From: Candidatus Poribacteria bacterium
GTDB lineage: Bacteria; Poribacteria; WGA-4E; GCA-2687025
Length of the DNA stretch: 64,000 nucleotides
NCBI GenBank assembly: GCA_018644665.1
Contig: JABGQA010000110.1
Location: 118,396 to 182,395 of the forward strand
Direction: 5' to 3'
Below, one piece after another: positions 1-9,668 of this stretch. Both the position numbers and the translations under genes were made by a program. Numbering within the stretch: position 1 is the stretch's first letter; every line of letters starts with the position of its first letter. The notes beneath the pieces were generated by a model, which did not search any database, was not told where the DNA came from, and worked only from the letters and a program-made list of their open reading frames with translations.

Positions 1-1995
1 AACTTGCGCCAGTTCAGCGACTGGATCGCCAGCGTCCGCGAAGTGCCCATCCAGGTCATCGAGGAACACGAGCGACCCGTGCCCCTCGAGCGTATGGTCT
101 ATATGCCCGGCCGCGGCATCGGGACCGTCGACGACCTCGAACGCACCGCGAACAACCTGCAAGAGCGCCTGAAGGACATAGAGGACGACGGCGGCAGACG
201 CCGAAGGCGCAGGTTCAGACCCGACGACTACGACCCAACCGAGCTGATCGAGCACCTCGCCGACGAGGACCGGCTTCCAGCGCTCTACTTCTGTTTCAGC
301 AGGCGCGGATGCGAGGAGAGGGCGCGGCTTTTCCGCCAGTACGGCTCGCTCCTATCTCCCAACAACTCCGCAGATATCCTCAACGACTACGACGAGTTGT
401 GCCGCACCTTCGACATAACCGACGACGCCCGCGCGATGGAGTTCCGCGAGCTAGTAGAGGGTGGGATTGCCTACCACCACGCGGGGATGCTGCCCACGCT
501 CAAAGAGGTCGTCGAGCGACTCTTCACCCTGGGCAAGATACAGCTTCTATGCACCACGGAGACCTTCGCCGTGGGCATCAACATGCCCGCCCGCACTGTG
601 GTCTTCGAGGGCTTGGAGAAATACGACGGCGTCTCGGTCCGCCACCTCAAGGCGCGTGAATACCAGCAGATGTCCGGCCGCGCCGGACGGCGAGGCATCG
701 ACGAACAGGGCTACGTCTACGCCACGGTAGACCCAGAGTTCGCCCGCATGCCGGAGATAAGGCATGTCCTGACCGGCGAGCCGGAAGCCATCGAGAGCCA
801 GTTCAACCTCTCATACTCCAGCATCCTGAACCTCCTCGACGAATACGGCGAGATGATGTTCGAGGTGTGCCGCAAGAGCTTCAGCAATCACCAGAGCACC
901 TACCGAGTGCGCGAGCTGGAGAGCAAGCGCGCAGCGGCCGAGCAGGCCGGGCAGACCCTACCCAGTCCCAAGTGCATCCACGGCTACGATGCCATGGAAG
1001 CGCTGACCCAACACCAGAACATGTCGCTCGTGATTGAGGAGCGCATCGGCGAATTGCGACCCGCGCGCAGCCGCGTCAAACGCAAATACAGCGGACGCAG
1101 AAAGAAGCGAGACCGAATACGCCGCCTGGCACAGTTGGACCGCCAGGAGGGCGACATCAAGACGCAGATCCGGGAGGCGCGTTGCCACGGGTGCAGCAAC
1201 CTCAACGAGTGCCAGATGCGCTACGCCGCCCTCAACAAGACGGCCAGCTCGGTCACAACGCTGACCGAGGAAATCGAGCGCGTAAAGCACTACCACGAGG
1301 CCCAGATAAGGGCGCGAATGGGGCTCATGGAGCGACTCGGATACATCGAGGGGCTTCGCGTGCAGCCGCGTGGTCGCGTGGCTCAGCAGATATACGGATA
1401 CGAACTCGCCGTCACCGAACTCATGCTGGCAGGCTACTTCGAGAGGCTCGACCCCGACTCGATAAACGTCCTGGCGGTCTCGATGGTGTTCGAGGCGAAG
1501 CGCGACGGGTGGTTCGCCCGTGTGGACGATACCCGCCTCACGCGCATGCTCAAGTCTGCCGAGGGGCAGTTGGAGCGCGCCCGCGCGTTGGAAGTGGAAT
1601 GCGGCGTCGACACGCTGTCTCAGCCCATCGAGGGCAAGCTGGCCGCGGCCACCCTCGCGTGGTCACGCGGCTGCGAATTCGACGAGCTTCAGAACTACAC
1701 AAGCACGACTGAGGGAGACATCGTCCGTGTCTTCCGCGCCGCGGCCGACCTGCTGCGGCAGATGCGTCGCTCGCTGAGTGACCATCCCACGCTTCCCGAA
1801 CTGCTCCTCGACGCGATCAAGCTCTTGAACCGCGATGTAGTGGATGCAGAGCAGCAGCTCCGCAAAGTCCTTCCCGGCGCCGAGCCGAGGAATCCCGAGG
1901 AAGCCTCGCCCGGAGAATCGGGTGTCTCCGACGAAGACGCGGACACTCCGGGGCCATCCACGTCTCTCCCCTCCGCAGACGCCGCGGCCTCCTAG
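1..1995 (+). CDS. Ski2/Mtr4-like (HelY-type) superfamily 2 RNA helicase, 5' partial
   Basis: The reading frame is already open at base 1, so the N-terminal part with Walker A and DEAH motifs lies upstream of the window. What remains starts near motif IV (ALYFCFSRRG, about 280-310), then has motif V (TETFAVGINMPA, about 559-594) and motif VI (QMSGRAGRRG, 667-696), which together are diagnostic of the Ski2-like branch of SF2 helicases. After the helicase core comes a long helical region with a CHGCSNLNEC cysteine cluster (1183-1212), then a region that resembles the DSHCT domain of Mtr4/HelY. The last 50 residues are acidic and Pro/Ser-rich. Members of the family unwind RNA for decay or processing in the cytoplasm. 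The 3' end overlaps the convergent methyltransferase-like gene by 4 bp. The family assignment is secure; the cellular substrate is not visible. Confidence 0.93.
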   Translation, partial: NLRQFSDWIASVREVPIQVIEEHERPVPLERMVYMPGRGIGTVDDLERTANNLQERLKDIEDDGGRRRRRRFRPDDYDPTELIEHLADEDRLPALYFCFSRRGCEERARLFRQYGSLLSPNNSADILNDYDELCRTFDITDDARAMEFRELVEGGIAYHHAGMLPTLKEVVERLFTLGKIQLLCTTETFAVGINMPARTVVFEGLEKYDGVSVRHLKAREYQQMSGRAGRRGIDEQGYVYATVDPEFARMPEIRHVLTGEPEAIESQFNLSYSSILNLLDEYGEMMFEVCRKSFSNHQSTYRVRELESKRAAAEQAGQTLPSPKCIHGYDAMEALTQHQNMSLVIEERIGELRPARSRVKRKYSGRRKKRDRIRRLAQLDRQEGDIKTQIREARCHGCSNLNECQMRYAALNKTASSVTTLTEEIERVKHYHEAQIRARMGLMERLGYIEGLRVQPRGRVAQQIYGYELAVTELMLAGYFERLDPDSINVLAVSMVFEAKRDGWFARVDDTRLTRMLKSAEGQLERARALEVECGVDTLSQPIEGKLAAATLAWSRGCEFDELQNYTSTTEGDIVRVFRAAADLLRQMRRSLSDHPTLPELLLDAIKLLNRDVVDAEQQLRKVLPGAEPRNPEEASPGESGVSDEDADTPGPSTSLPSADAAAS

Positions 1996-2480
1996 CGGGG
2001 CGGCGTAGTCACGAGGCCGATGTTCTTCGGCTTACGGAAGGCGAACGTCACGCGTTCGTACCCGACCTGCCGCTCACGGTAGTAAAGCTCGATCGCGGCG
2101 AGTAGTTCCTTCTGCCCCAACCGTTCCTCGGACCAGAAGTTGCAGCACGGGATCAGCACCGTCGGGCGCACAAGCGCAGCCTCCGCAACGGCGCGCGTGG
2201 CCTCGTCCGCGTGCAGCCCAAGCACGAGGTCGTAGTAGTCCGCGCCCGAGGAGTCGAACTCCTCCTCTCGGTTCGGGACGCCGCGTAGCACCCATCCACG
2301 CGGGTCCACGACTTCGCATTCGTAGTTGTACCGCTTGTTTAGGATGCGGGTCAGCATCCCCTGACCGCCCGCGACATCGGCGATATAGCTGACCGAGCGA
2401 CCGAAGCGGCCGTGCACGTACGCCGCCAGCACGTCGAAGCGGTTGGGATCGCCGTGGAATCGGTGCTGTTGTCGCGCCAT
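1992..2480 (-). CDS. small SAM-dependent methyltransferase-like protein
   Basis: This 162-residue protein has a glycine-rich motif I (IADVAGGQGMLTRIL, residues about 33-47) followed by an acidic-loop-like segment ending in VVDPRG, the arrangement expected of a class I Rossmann methyltransferase. Later it has a VLGLHADEAT segment and a VLIPCCNFW segment that resemble the motif IV/V region of such enzymes. It is short for the family, so it may be a minimal or substrate-specialised member. No strong ribosome binding site is seen before the ATG. It lies 20 bp after the TonB receptor on the same strand and may be co-transcribed with it. The substrate cannot be predicted. Confidence 0.7.
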   Translation of the reverse strand: MARQQHRFHGDPNRFDVLAAYVHGRFGRSVSYIADVAGGQGMLTRILNKRYNYECEVVDPRGWVLRGVPNREEEFDSSGADYYDLVLGLHADEATRAVAEAALVRPTVLIPCCNFWSEERLGQKELLAAIELYYRERQVGYERVTFAFRKPKNIGLVTTPPR

Positions 2481-2500
2481 GTGAGCCGGGGACCGGGAGG

Positions 2501-4825
2501 CTAGAAGTCGGCGATCAAACCCACGATGCCGAGCCGCTGGAACTGAAGCACATCGAGGAACCGACCGTTCTTCGCGTCGAACTGGCGTGAGAACACGTTC
2601 TCACGGTTGTATACGTTCTGCACCTCGAAGAACAGCGATGTCCCCCAGCCCGCGAAATCCAGCCGCCGGTCCATGCGCAGATCGAGCCGGTGATAGTCCG
2701 GGTATCGCACCTGGTTTCGGGATTCGAAGTCCGGCACGAGGTCGTAGCTACCGTCCTCGAGTTCGACGATCGGGAACTGCGTGAACGGCCGACCACCGAC
2801 GTAACGCCATCGCCCACTCGCCCGCCAACCCCCGACCAGCGGCACGCCACCCGTGAGCATGAGCATCCGACGGTAGTCGAAGTCGTCGGCGTACCACTCG
2901 CCCAAGGCGTCCAGCGATCGTGACTCGGACAGCGTCGCGATGACGCTGCCGAACGCTCCATCCTTCGCGCGCTTTTCGAGCAGAACGTCGACGCCAGTCA
3001 CGCGTTTCTCGCCGTCGTTGACCAGACGACCCGACGGAGCGATCGAGTCCGCGTCCTCGAACACGGGCACGTTGTCGTAGAGTTTGCGGTATACCTCGGC
3101 GCGTACGCGGGCTCCTTCGGCAAGGTTGACCTCTAGTCCCGCTATCATGTGGCGCGCTTCGGCGTCTTTTAGCTCAAAATTGCCCCTATTTAGCGTAAGT
3201 TCGACGTAAGTTGGGGGCTGGTGGTACCGTCCTCCGGTCAAACTGAACGTCGCGTCCGGCGTGATGCGCCACGCGAGGCCGAACCTCGGATCGACGGTTG
3301 TGGAATCGGTGAGTTCGGATCGCTGCGCGCGCACCCCAAGCCGAGCCGTCACGGTGTCGCCGATCGTCATGTCGCGATGCACGAAGCCCGCGAACTGAAA
3401 CGCCTCGTGCCGTTCATCGATCTCCTGATCGCCGAGCCACACCGCGCGCCCCTGGTTTTCGCTGAACCCACGCCACGCTCGCGAGTCGATCGTGTGGCGG
3501 AAGTCCACCAGGCGCGCCATCGCGCCGACCTGCCACGCGTCGGCATAGCTCTCGCCGATGTCGATGACGCCCTCTATCGTCGTCTCGCGTTCTGCGGAGT
3601 CGTTCGTGTAAACGGGCTCGTCGTCGACCTGATACACCTGGACATCGTAGTAGTTGCCGGTCTGTGAGAGGGTTACGCGCGATGCCGCTTCGCTCCCCAG
3701 GTCGACCCGCCAGTTCGCGCCGACGGCGTACTTCAGGCCGTCGAACACCGCGCGGTCGGCGTCACGAACCCACTTGATGTCGATGTCGTCACGGCCGACG
3801 ATGCCAAGCACTGAGAGCGTCTGCTCAGGGCTCAGGTCGAGGACAATCTTGCCGTGGGCATCCTCGTAGTGCGGCACGGCGGCGAGGCGTATCGGCTCCT
3901 TCAGCAGGTCGAGGAAGCTCTTGCGGTACGACGCGACCCAGGAGCCCTTGCCGTCCTGCAACGGCCCCTCGAGGCCGCCGCCGACGCCCGCCATGGACAG
4001 CTCCATCTCGCCGCCGAGGCGTTCGCGATTCCCCTCACGGAAGCGCACGTCGAGGACCGACGACAGCTTGCCGCCGTACTCCGCGGGGAAGCCGCCGGTG
4101 TGGAAGGTGGCGTCCCGTACGAAGTCCATGTTGACGATGCCGATGCCGCCGCCCGTCTCCCCCTGCCAGGAGAGGTGGCTGATGTTGGGCATCTCGATAT
4201 GGTCGACGAATATCTGGTTCTCGGACGGATTGCCGCCGCGGACGACGATGTTATTGGTCATGTCCGAGCTGGTCGTCACGCCGAGTTGGTAGCCGAAGAT
4301 GCGCTGGAGGTCCCAGACCGCGCCCGGTTCGCTCTGCATTTCCCGCCGCGTCATGCTCTCGGTGCTGTTGATGGCTCGGCCGGTGTCGGCGCCGCGGACC
4401 CCGGTCACGCGTATCTCGCCGATGTCCTGGGCCACACCGGGGGTGCGCTCGACATCGATCTCCAAGCGTGCGACGCGGCCGCTGGATACGAACACTTCCA
4501 TCGCATCTACTACGCTGAATCCCGTAGAGGAGACGCTGACGAGGTGGGAGCCGACCGGAGCGCCGAGGATGACGAACTCTCCGTCCTCATCGGTGGTGTC
4601 GGAAAGCCCTGCCGCCGTGACGACGATGCCCGCGACCGGCTTCGCTGAGAGCGCCTCGCGCACGACCCCCGTTAACGTGGTGTCGGAGGCCGGATCGGCC
4701 GAGACGGCATAGCTCGGGATGGCGCAGGCGAGCACGGTGACGACGGCGAGTAGCGCGCGCGCGTAGGTCGATACAGAGCTAGTGGCGGAGGGGGCCGGTA
4801 GCTGCGTCGTGGACCCCATCTCCAT
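2501..4825 (-). CDS. TonB-dependent outer-membrane receptor with carboxypeptidase-regulatory-like N-terminal domain
   Basis: The predicted 774-residue protein starts with a signal peptide (hydrophobic core ALLAVVTVLACAIPSYA, cleavage near residue 40). Next is a carboxypeptidase regulatory-like beta domain (TLTGVVREALSAKPVAGIVV onward), a plug domain (VVRGGNPSENQIFVDHIEMP) and a long beta-barrel ending in a C-terminal Phe (LIADF), as usual for outer-membrane barrels. Such receptors bind large ligands outside and pull them in using TonB energy. The chosen ATG at 4825 is preceded by AGGGGAAC; an upstream in-frame extension to 5002 is open but would place the signal peptide far from the N-terminus. 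This ATG and its ribosome site lie inside a copy of the dispersed palindromic repeat. No TonB/ExbBD or SusD gene is nearby, so the ligand is unknown. Confidence 0.9.
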   Translation of the reverse strand: MEMGSTTQLPAPSATSSVSTYARALLAVVTVLACAIPSYAVSADPASDTTLTGVVREALSAKPVAGIVVTAAGLSDTTDEDGEFVILGAPVGSHLVSVSSTGFSVVDAMEVFVSSGRVARLEIDVERTPGVAQDIGEIRVTGVRGADTGRAINSTESMTRREMQSEPGAVWDLQRIFGYQLGVTTSSDMTNNIVVRGGNPSENQIFVDHIEMPNISHLSWQGETGGGIGIVNMDFVRDATFHTGGFPAEYGGKLSSVLDVRFREGNRERLGGEMELSMAGVGGGLEGPLQDGKGSWVASYRKSFLDLLKEPIRLAAVPHYEDAHGKIVLDLSPEQTLSVLGIVGRDDIDIKWVRDADRAVFDGLKYAVGANWRVDLGSEAASRVTLSQTGNYYDVQVYQVDDEPVYTNDSAERETTIEGVIDIGESYADAWQVGAMARLVDFRHTIDSRAWRGFSENQGRAVWLGDQEIDERHEAFQFAGFVHRDMTIGDTVTARLGVRAQRSELTDSTTVDPRFGLAWRITPDATFSLTGGRYHQPPTYVELTLNRGNFELKDAEARHMIAGLEVNLAEGARVRAEVYRKLYDNVPVFEDADSIAPSGRLVNDGEKRVTGVDVLLEKRAKDGAFGSVIATLSESRSLDALGEWYADDFDYRRMLMLTGGVPLVGGWRASGRWRYVGGRPFTQFPIVELEDGSYDLVPDFESRNQVRYPDYHRLDLRMDRRLDFAGWGTSLFFEVQNVYNRENVFSRQFDAKNGRFLDVLQFQRLGIVGLIADF

Positions 4826-4855
4826 GTTCCCCTGCGAGGGGAAGACGCTCACGGG
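4811..4855. repeat. dispersed palindromic repeat, copy 1 (overlaps TonB receptor start)
   Basis: This copy contains the core CCCCATCTCCAT and the inverted pair TTCCCCT/AGGGGAA separated by 3 bases, followed by GACGCTCACG. It matches the copies near 11.36, 15.75, 18.36, 18.60, 21.76 and 37.20 kb. Read on the minus strand, the CCCCATCTCCAT part becomes ATGGAGATGGGG and provides the likely initiator region of the TonB receptor gene. Confidence 0.7.
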
Positions 4856-5023
4856 TTTCACCGGTGTACGGGTCTGGAGTAACCCAACGGCCGAATGGCT
4901 GCCGGCGGCTTGCGCGCACGCCTTCGCGCTTCGGTCTGGATCTGGGAGATGCTTCGCGGGCACGCGCACGGGACGGGCGCGAAATCGAGCGTGGATGGGC
5001 ATGGCCGAGGGTCAGCCTTTCGT

Positions 5024-5052
5024 TTGCTCCGCGAGTGCCCTAAGGTTATCAT
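5024..5052 (+). promoter_or_regulatory. sigma70-like promoter for the SLBB export gene
   Basis: TTGCTC at 5024-5029 and TATCAT at 5047-5052 are separated by 17 bp. Transcription would begin near 5059, about 35 bases before the proposed ATG at 5094. This supports a start in the 5094-5121 region and not at the far upstream end of the open frame. Confidence 0.4.
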
Positions 5053-5093
5053 CACGGGCGGCGCGCCGCCAATCCGCCTGCGTCCCAGCCTGC

Positions 5094-8000
5094 ATGAAGC
5101 CTGTCCCGGAGCCACTCCGAATGCGATGCCCATCGCGCCTTCTGTTCCTCTCGCTATCGATATGCCTCGCGCTTTGCGCGACGGTTTCGCCGGCCCAGGA
5201 CGCCCGCACGACCAACGCATCGCCTCGGCCGGCAGACGCCACGTCGGCCACCATTTCGGCGGACGCGTTCGAGGTCGCCGAGGACGCGGAAGACCATAGC
5301 GGAGTCGTGTTTGTACTAGGGGAGGTACCCGTCCAGGGCGCGCTCGTCTACAGTGATCGTCTCTCGGCCGTCGAGTACCTTCTGTTCGCGGGATTGGAAC
5401 CGACGGAACTGGATCTCACCCGCGTGCTGGTCATGGGGGCGGACGGCGCCGTGCAGTGGCTGTCGCCCACGACGACCCTCCTCGGAGGGGAACGCCTGCT
5501 CGTGCTGTCGCAGGAAGAGGCGGAACGCCTACAGGCGGACACGTTGCCGTTGGAGGAACCCGACGAAGAAGCGACCGTAGACGTACCCGACGCGCCGATC
5601 GTCCCGCAGCCGGAGGACGCTCAGGGCATCCGCGTGACCGGCGCCGTGGAGCGTCCGATACGCTTCCCATACCGCCCGAGATGGACCGTGCGGGAGTACA
5701 TCGTCGCTGCGGGTGGGTACACGGAGTTGGCCGATCGCGGCGTGATCTGGGTTCTGCGGGCCAACGGAAGACTGCACGCCGCACAGAACGTAACGCAGAT
5801 ACTGCCCGGCGACACCCTCGTCGTGCCCCACCGTCGGGTGGTCCTGGAAGATGAGGACGATGTCGACGGGGAGCGCCCTGACATAGACCCCGAGGATGTC
5901 GCCGACCTCGAGGAGCCGGCGCTCAAGCGGATACTCGTGACCGGCGCGGTTCTGCAAACAGGGTCGTTCCTGTTCCGCCCGGAGCTGTCCTCGCCCGACT
6001 ACATCCGCATGGCGGGTGGACCGACGGACGCCGCGAACGTCGACGGCTCCTACGTGATCCATCGTGACGGGACGTTCGGCGGGCCGGACGAGCTGATGCG
6101 GGCGGGCGACGTTCTCGTCGTGCCGACGCGCAGACGGGACACGACCATACAGCCCCTCACCGAGCAGGAAATACTGACGCAGCAGGCCGAGGACGAGGCC
6201 CGGCGGGAGATGCTCGACGAGTCGCGGCAGACGCTCCGCCGCTACGGCATCGACTACTTTGACGGCGCCCGGCATCGCATCCGGGAGATCGAACGCCGCG
6301 TTGGTCTGATGGAACTGGACCGGGAGCAGAGAAGACGTCCGCGCGCGGAGGAGCCCGAGGCCGGCGCAGATGTCGACGGCGTCCCCGAAGCAGCGGCCGA
6401 GGCGTGGCAGCCGTTGGACTTGCCGTCGATCTCGCCTTCTGCCCTGGTGCAGGACGCCATCACGGGGTTCGTCGGGCCGCTGGACCAGATCGACTCGAAC
6501 GTCATGTTCACGATCCCGCATGACCGGGTGATCGTGCCGGGTGACACCCTGCACCTCACGTGGTGGTCGCCATCGAACCCCGAGGCGCCGCGGAGCGCGT
6601 CGCTGGTCGTCGCTTCCGAGGGGACGGTGCTCCTGCCGCCGCACGGGCCGTTCGTCGTGCTGGGGAAGACTCTGGAGGAGTTCGAGCAGGACGCGCGCGA
6701 CTTGCTCGCTCAGAACACGTTCGCGGACCTGAACCTGGTCGCGACATTCGACAGCTTGCGCACGATGCAGGTGTCGATCGTCGGGAACGTCTTCCGTCCC
6801 GGGACTTACGCGCTCAGCGCGGCCGCGACGCTGTTCAACGCGCTGCTATTCTCCGGCGGGCCGAACGAGGCGGGTTCGCTGCGGCACATCGTCCTGAAGC
6901 GGGGAGACCAGGCGCACGAGGTGGATTTCTACGCGTATCTGCTGCGGGGCGACGCGGGTCAGGATCGTCCACTACAGGGCGGCGACCTCATCTACTTCCC
7001 GCCCATCGGCCGGCAGGTATCGGTCACGGGCGAGGTGCATCGTCCGGGCATCTATGAGTTGACCGAGGGCGAAGGGTTCCGCGACCTCATGGACCTCGTG
7101 GGAGGCATCCGCGCGAGCGGGTTCGCAAAGAGCGTGCAGATCGACAGCGTGAACGACTTCGCGAACCGCGTCGTGCGGAACGTGGACGCCACGGGCGACC
7201 TGACGGATGCCCCTCCGCTCTACGACGGCGACTACGTGACCGTGTATCCCGTGTCGAGCGACGCGGTGAACACAGTGCAAGCCACGGGATACCTGAAGCA
7301 GCCTCGCGTGTACGAGTTCCGTGAGGGCATGCGGCTGTCCGACCTGATCCGGGCCGCAGGCGGCTTGCGTGACGACGCCCATCGAGCGCGCGCGGACCTG
7401 TTCCGCCGGAACCCCGACGGCGACACGCGGACGCTCATCCCGGTGTCGCCCGAAGCGCTGGAAGACGGCGGAGAGGCGGACATCCCGTTGCAGGCGTACG
7501 ACCGACTCGTGGTGTACGGCGCCTCGGAGATCGTGTGGCGCGCACCGCGCACGGTCGCGGCTCAGGGGGCGGTCGTGCGGCCGGGGAACTACCCGCGCGC
7601 GGACGACATGAAGCTCAGCGATCTACTACGTATGGCGGGAAGCGTGCGTCCCGAAGGTCACGGGGAGCACGCGCTGCTGCTTCGCGTCGACAACCGCGGT
7701 CGGCTCGCGGTAAGCATCGCCGTGAACCTGCTCGACCTCACTGCGGGCGACCCATTCCTAGAAGACGGCGACGTGTTGCTCGTGCTGACCCACGCCGAGG
7801 CTGCCTGGGAGCCGGCGCAGGTCGTCCGCGTGGGCGGTGGTGTGCAGGAGCCGGGGCTGATCCCTTACGCCCGGGGCATGCGCGTGAGCGACGCGCTCCT
7901 ACGCGCCGGCGGGGCCCAAGGCGACCACGCCTCGACGGGCTTACTGATCCGCAAGTCGGAGCGTTGGGACACCGTCGGCGAGAGCTTCATGCTCGCGTTG

Positions 8001-9608
8001 GACGCCATCCTCGCGGGGGACCCGGAGGCGGACATCCTCCTGGAGCCTGAGGACGAGATCATCATCTATCGGGAATCCGAGGTGGCTTGGGAGCCGGCGC
8101 AGGAGGTGCAGATAACGGGCGCGGTAATGCGCGGCGACTCGTATCCCCGTACGGACGGCATGCGGGTCAGCGACCTTCTGTTCCGGTCGGGCGGGCCGCT
8201 GGGGAACGCGTACCTCGAGCGGGCCGATCTGTATCGGTACATGGAAGACTACGACCGCCAGACAACGATCGCCGTGGACCTGACGCGGGCGCTGGCGGGC
8301 GACGACGACGCGGACGTGCTGCTGCAAGACGGGGACATGCTGCAGGTGTGGACGATGCGGGAGGCGGACTTCGTCCCCGAGTCGATCGTGACCGTGTACG
8401 GCGCGGTGCAGCGTCCCGACATCTACCCCTACTACTACAACATGCGTCTTCGCGACGCGTTGAACATCGCGGGCGGCCTGCTCCCGGGGCATCGTGGGAC
8501 GGTGGAGATCGCGCGAGCGCGGAGGGAGAAGAACGCGGAGATCATCCGCGTCGATATCGACGCCGCCCTGCTTGGGGACAACGGAGACAACATCGAGATC
8601 GAACCGGGCGACGTCATCTCCGTGATGAAGAGCCGGGAGTTCCAGGACGTTCCGCGCGCCATCACCATCCGGGGCGAGGTGGCGTATCCGGGGACGTACG
8701 TGCTTCAAGGGGACGAGCGCATCGCGGATCTGATCGTGCGCGCGGGCGGTCTGACGGATCAAGCGTATCCCGCGGGCGCCACGCTCGTGCGGGAGGACGT
8801 GAACATCATCGACGTTGGTCTTCAGTCGGCTCTGCAAGACCTGTGGAGCACCTACGAAGCGCAGAACGACCTCGAATTCACGCGCGCGCTCGCGAAGGCT
8901 CGCGTGGAAACGCAGCGTCAGGGCGGGACGCTGGAGCCTCTCACCGACTTCGTGTCGTCGACGGCGGCCCCGCTCGCGGGCGCGGTCGGGGCTTCGGTGG
9001 CGGCGAGTTCCGCGTTGGATGACGATTCGGGGACGGTCGGCGAGGTGGTCGTGACGCCTACGGCCGGTGAGACGGCGGAGGACATCTCCGAGGGCGTGGA
9101 GCAGTTTACGGATGACGCGCCGGCCCCCACCGTGGTCAACCTAGTGACGCCCGCGCGGCATATCGACAATCTCGTGCCGAGTGGCGAAGTCGTTATCGAC
9201 CTGGTGAAGATTCTCGACGATCCGAGCAGCCCGCAGAACCTGACCCTCGAGCCGCGCGACCTGCTGGATATCCCACGGGAGCGGAACACGGTCAGCGTCG
9301 CCGGGGCGGTGCGGCGTCAGAACTCGTTCGTGTACGTCCGCGACCAAAGCCTGGAGGACTACCTGGAGTTCGCCGGCGGGCTTACCGAAGACGGGGACGC
9401 CGAAGGGATCACGGTGCTGAAGATGAACGGCATCACCGTGCGCGCGGAGAAGCTCAAGCGTATCGACCCGGGCGACACGATCGTGGTCCCGACGCGGGTG
9501 ATGGTGGAGAAGATATCCAGCCGGTGGGACAGCTTCCTTAGCCTTGCCCGGTTCGCGCTGACTACCGCAGCTACCACGGTGGTGGTAATCGCTGCGGTGC
9601 GGAGGTAG
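5094..9608 (+). CDS. giant multi-SLBB polysaccharide export protein
   Basis: The predicted 1504-residue protein has a signal peptide (LLFLSLSICLALCATVSPAQ) and a single C-terminal hydrophobic segment (FALTTAATTVVVIAAVRR). By eye I count twelve SLBB-type repeats, each with the pattern VxVxGxVxxPGxY...LxDLLxxAGG. Three lie before, and nine after, a polysaccharide export domain around DTLHLTWWS...GTVLLPPHGPFVVLGKTLEEF. The family forms or lines the periplasmic/outer-membrane channel for capsule or exopolysaccharide export (Wza-like). Ordinary Wza has two or three SLBB units, so this protein is unusually long. No Wzc kinase, polymerase or glycosyltransferase genes adjoin it. An alternative ATG at 5121 has a GGAG element 10 bases upstream. 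The gene is divergent from the TonB receptor, with 268 bp between their starts. Confidence 0.88.
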   Translation: MKPVPEPLRMRCPSRLLFLSLSICLALCATVSPAQDARTTNASPRPADATSATISADAFEVAEDAEDHSGVVFVLGEVPVQGALVYSDRLSAVEYLLFAGLEPTELDLTRVLVMGADGAVQWLSPTTTLLGGERLLVLSQEEAERLQADTLPLEEPDEEATVDVPDAPIVPQPEDAQGIRVTGAVERPIRFPYRPRWTVREYIVAAGGYTELADRGVIWVLRANGRLHAAQNVTQILPGDTLVVPHRRVVLEDEDDVDGERPDIDPEDVADLEEPALKRILVTGAVLQTGSFLFRPELSSPDYIRMAGGPTDAANVDGSYVIHRDGTFGGPDELMRAGDVLVVPTRRRDTTIQPLTEQEILTQQAEDEARREMLDESRQTLRRYGIDYFDGARHRIREIERRVGLMELDREQRRRPRAEEPEAGADVDGVPEAAAEAWQPLDLPSISPSALVQDAITGFVGPLDQIDSNVMFTIPHDRVIVPGDTLHLTWWSPSNPEAPRSASLVVASEGTVLLPPHGPFVVLGKTLEEFEQDARDLLAQNTFADLNLVATFDSLRTMQVSIVGNVFRPGTYALSAAATLFNALLFSGGPNEAGSLRHIVLKRGDQAHEVDFYAYLLRGDAGQDRPLQGGDLIYFPPIGRQVSVTGEVHRPGIYELTEGEGFRDLMDLVGGIRASGFAKSVQIDSVNDFANRVVRNVDATGDLTDAPPLYDGDYVTVYPVSSDAVNTVQATGYLKQPRVYEFREGMRLSDLIRAAGGLRDDAHRARADLFRRNPDGDTRTLIPVSPEALEDGGEADIPLQAYDRLVVYGASEIVWRAPRTVAAQGAVVRPGNYPRADDMKLSDLLRMAGSVRPEGHGEHALLLRVDNRGRLAVSIAVNLLDLTAGDPFLEDGDVLLVLTHAEAAWEPAQVVRVGGGVQEPGLIPYARGMRVSDALLRAGGAQGDHASTGLLIRKSERWDTVGESFMLALDAILAGDPEADILLEPEDEIIIYRESEVAWEPAQEVQITGAVMRGDSYPRTDGMRVSDLLFRSGGPLGNAYLERADLYRYMEDYDRQTTIAVDLTRALAGDDDADVLLQDGDMLQVWTMREADFVPESIVTVYGAVQRPDIYPYYYNMRLRDALNIAGGLLPGHRGTVEIARARREKNAEIIRVDIDAALLGDNGDNIEIEPGDVISVMKSREFQDVPRAITIRGEVAYPGTYVLQGDERIADLIVRAGGLTDQAYPAGATLVREDVNIIDVGLQSALQDLWSTYEAQNDLEFTRALAKARVETQRQGGTLEPLTDFVSSTAAPLAGAVGASVAASSALDDDSGTVGEVVVTPTAGETAEDISEGVEQFTDDAPAPTVVNLVTPARHIDNLVPSGEVVIDLVKILDDPSSPQNLTLEPRDLLDIPRERNTVSVAGAVRRQNSFVYVRDQSLEDYLEFAGGLTEDGDAEGITVLKMNGITVRAEKLKRIDPGDTIVVPTRVMVEKISSRWDSFLSLARFALTTAATTVVVIAAVRR

Positions 9609-9612
9609 GTAG

Positions 9613-9657
9613 GCGCGCCCGCTGGACGCCACGCTATCGCATACACACAGGGCGCGC
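9613..9657. terminator. possible bidirectional stem between convergent genes
   Basis: GCGCGCCC at 9613-9620 and GGGCGCGC at 9650-9657 form an 8-bp GC-rich inverted repeat with a loop of about 29 bases. It sits in the 60-bp gap between the convergent SLBB and amidase genes. There is no T-tract, so intrinsic termination is uncertain. Confidence 0.3.
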
Positions 9658-9668
9658 GGGAACTTGGC

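Noticed and set aside
3854..4648. 264-residue plus-strand frame inside the TonB receptor gene
   Set aside because: A mirror of the receptor coding sequence; Ala/Asp-rich with no motif.
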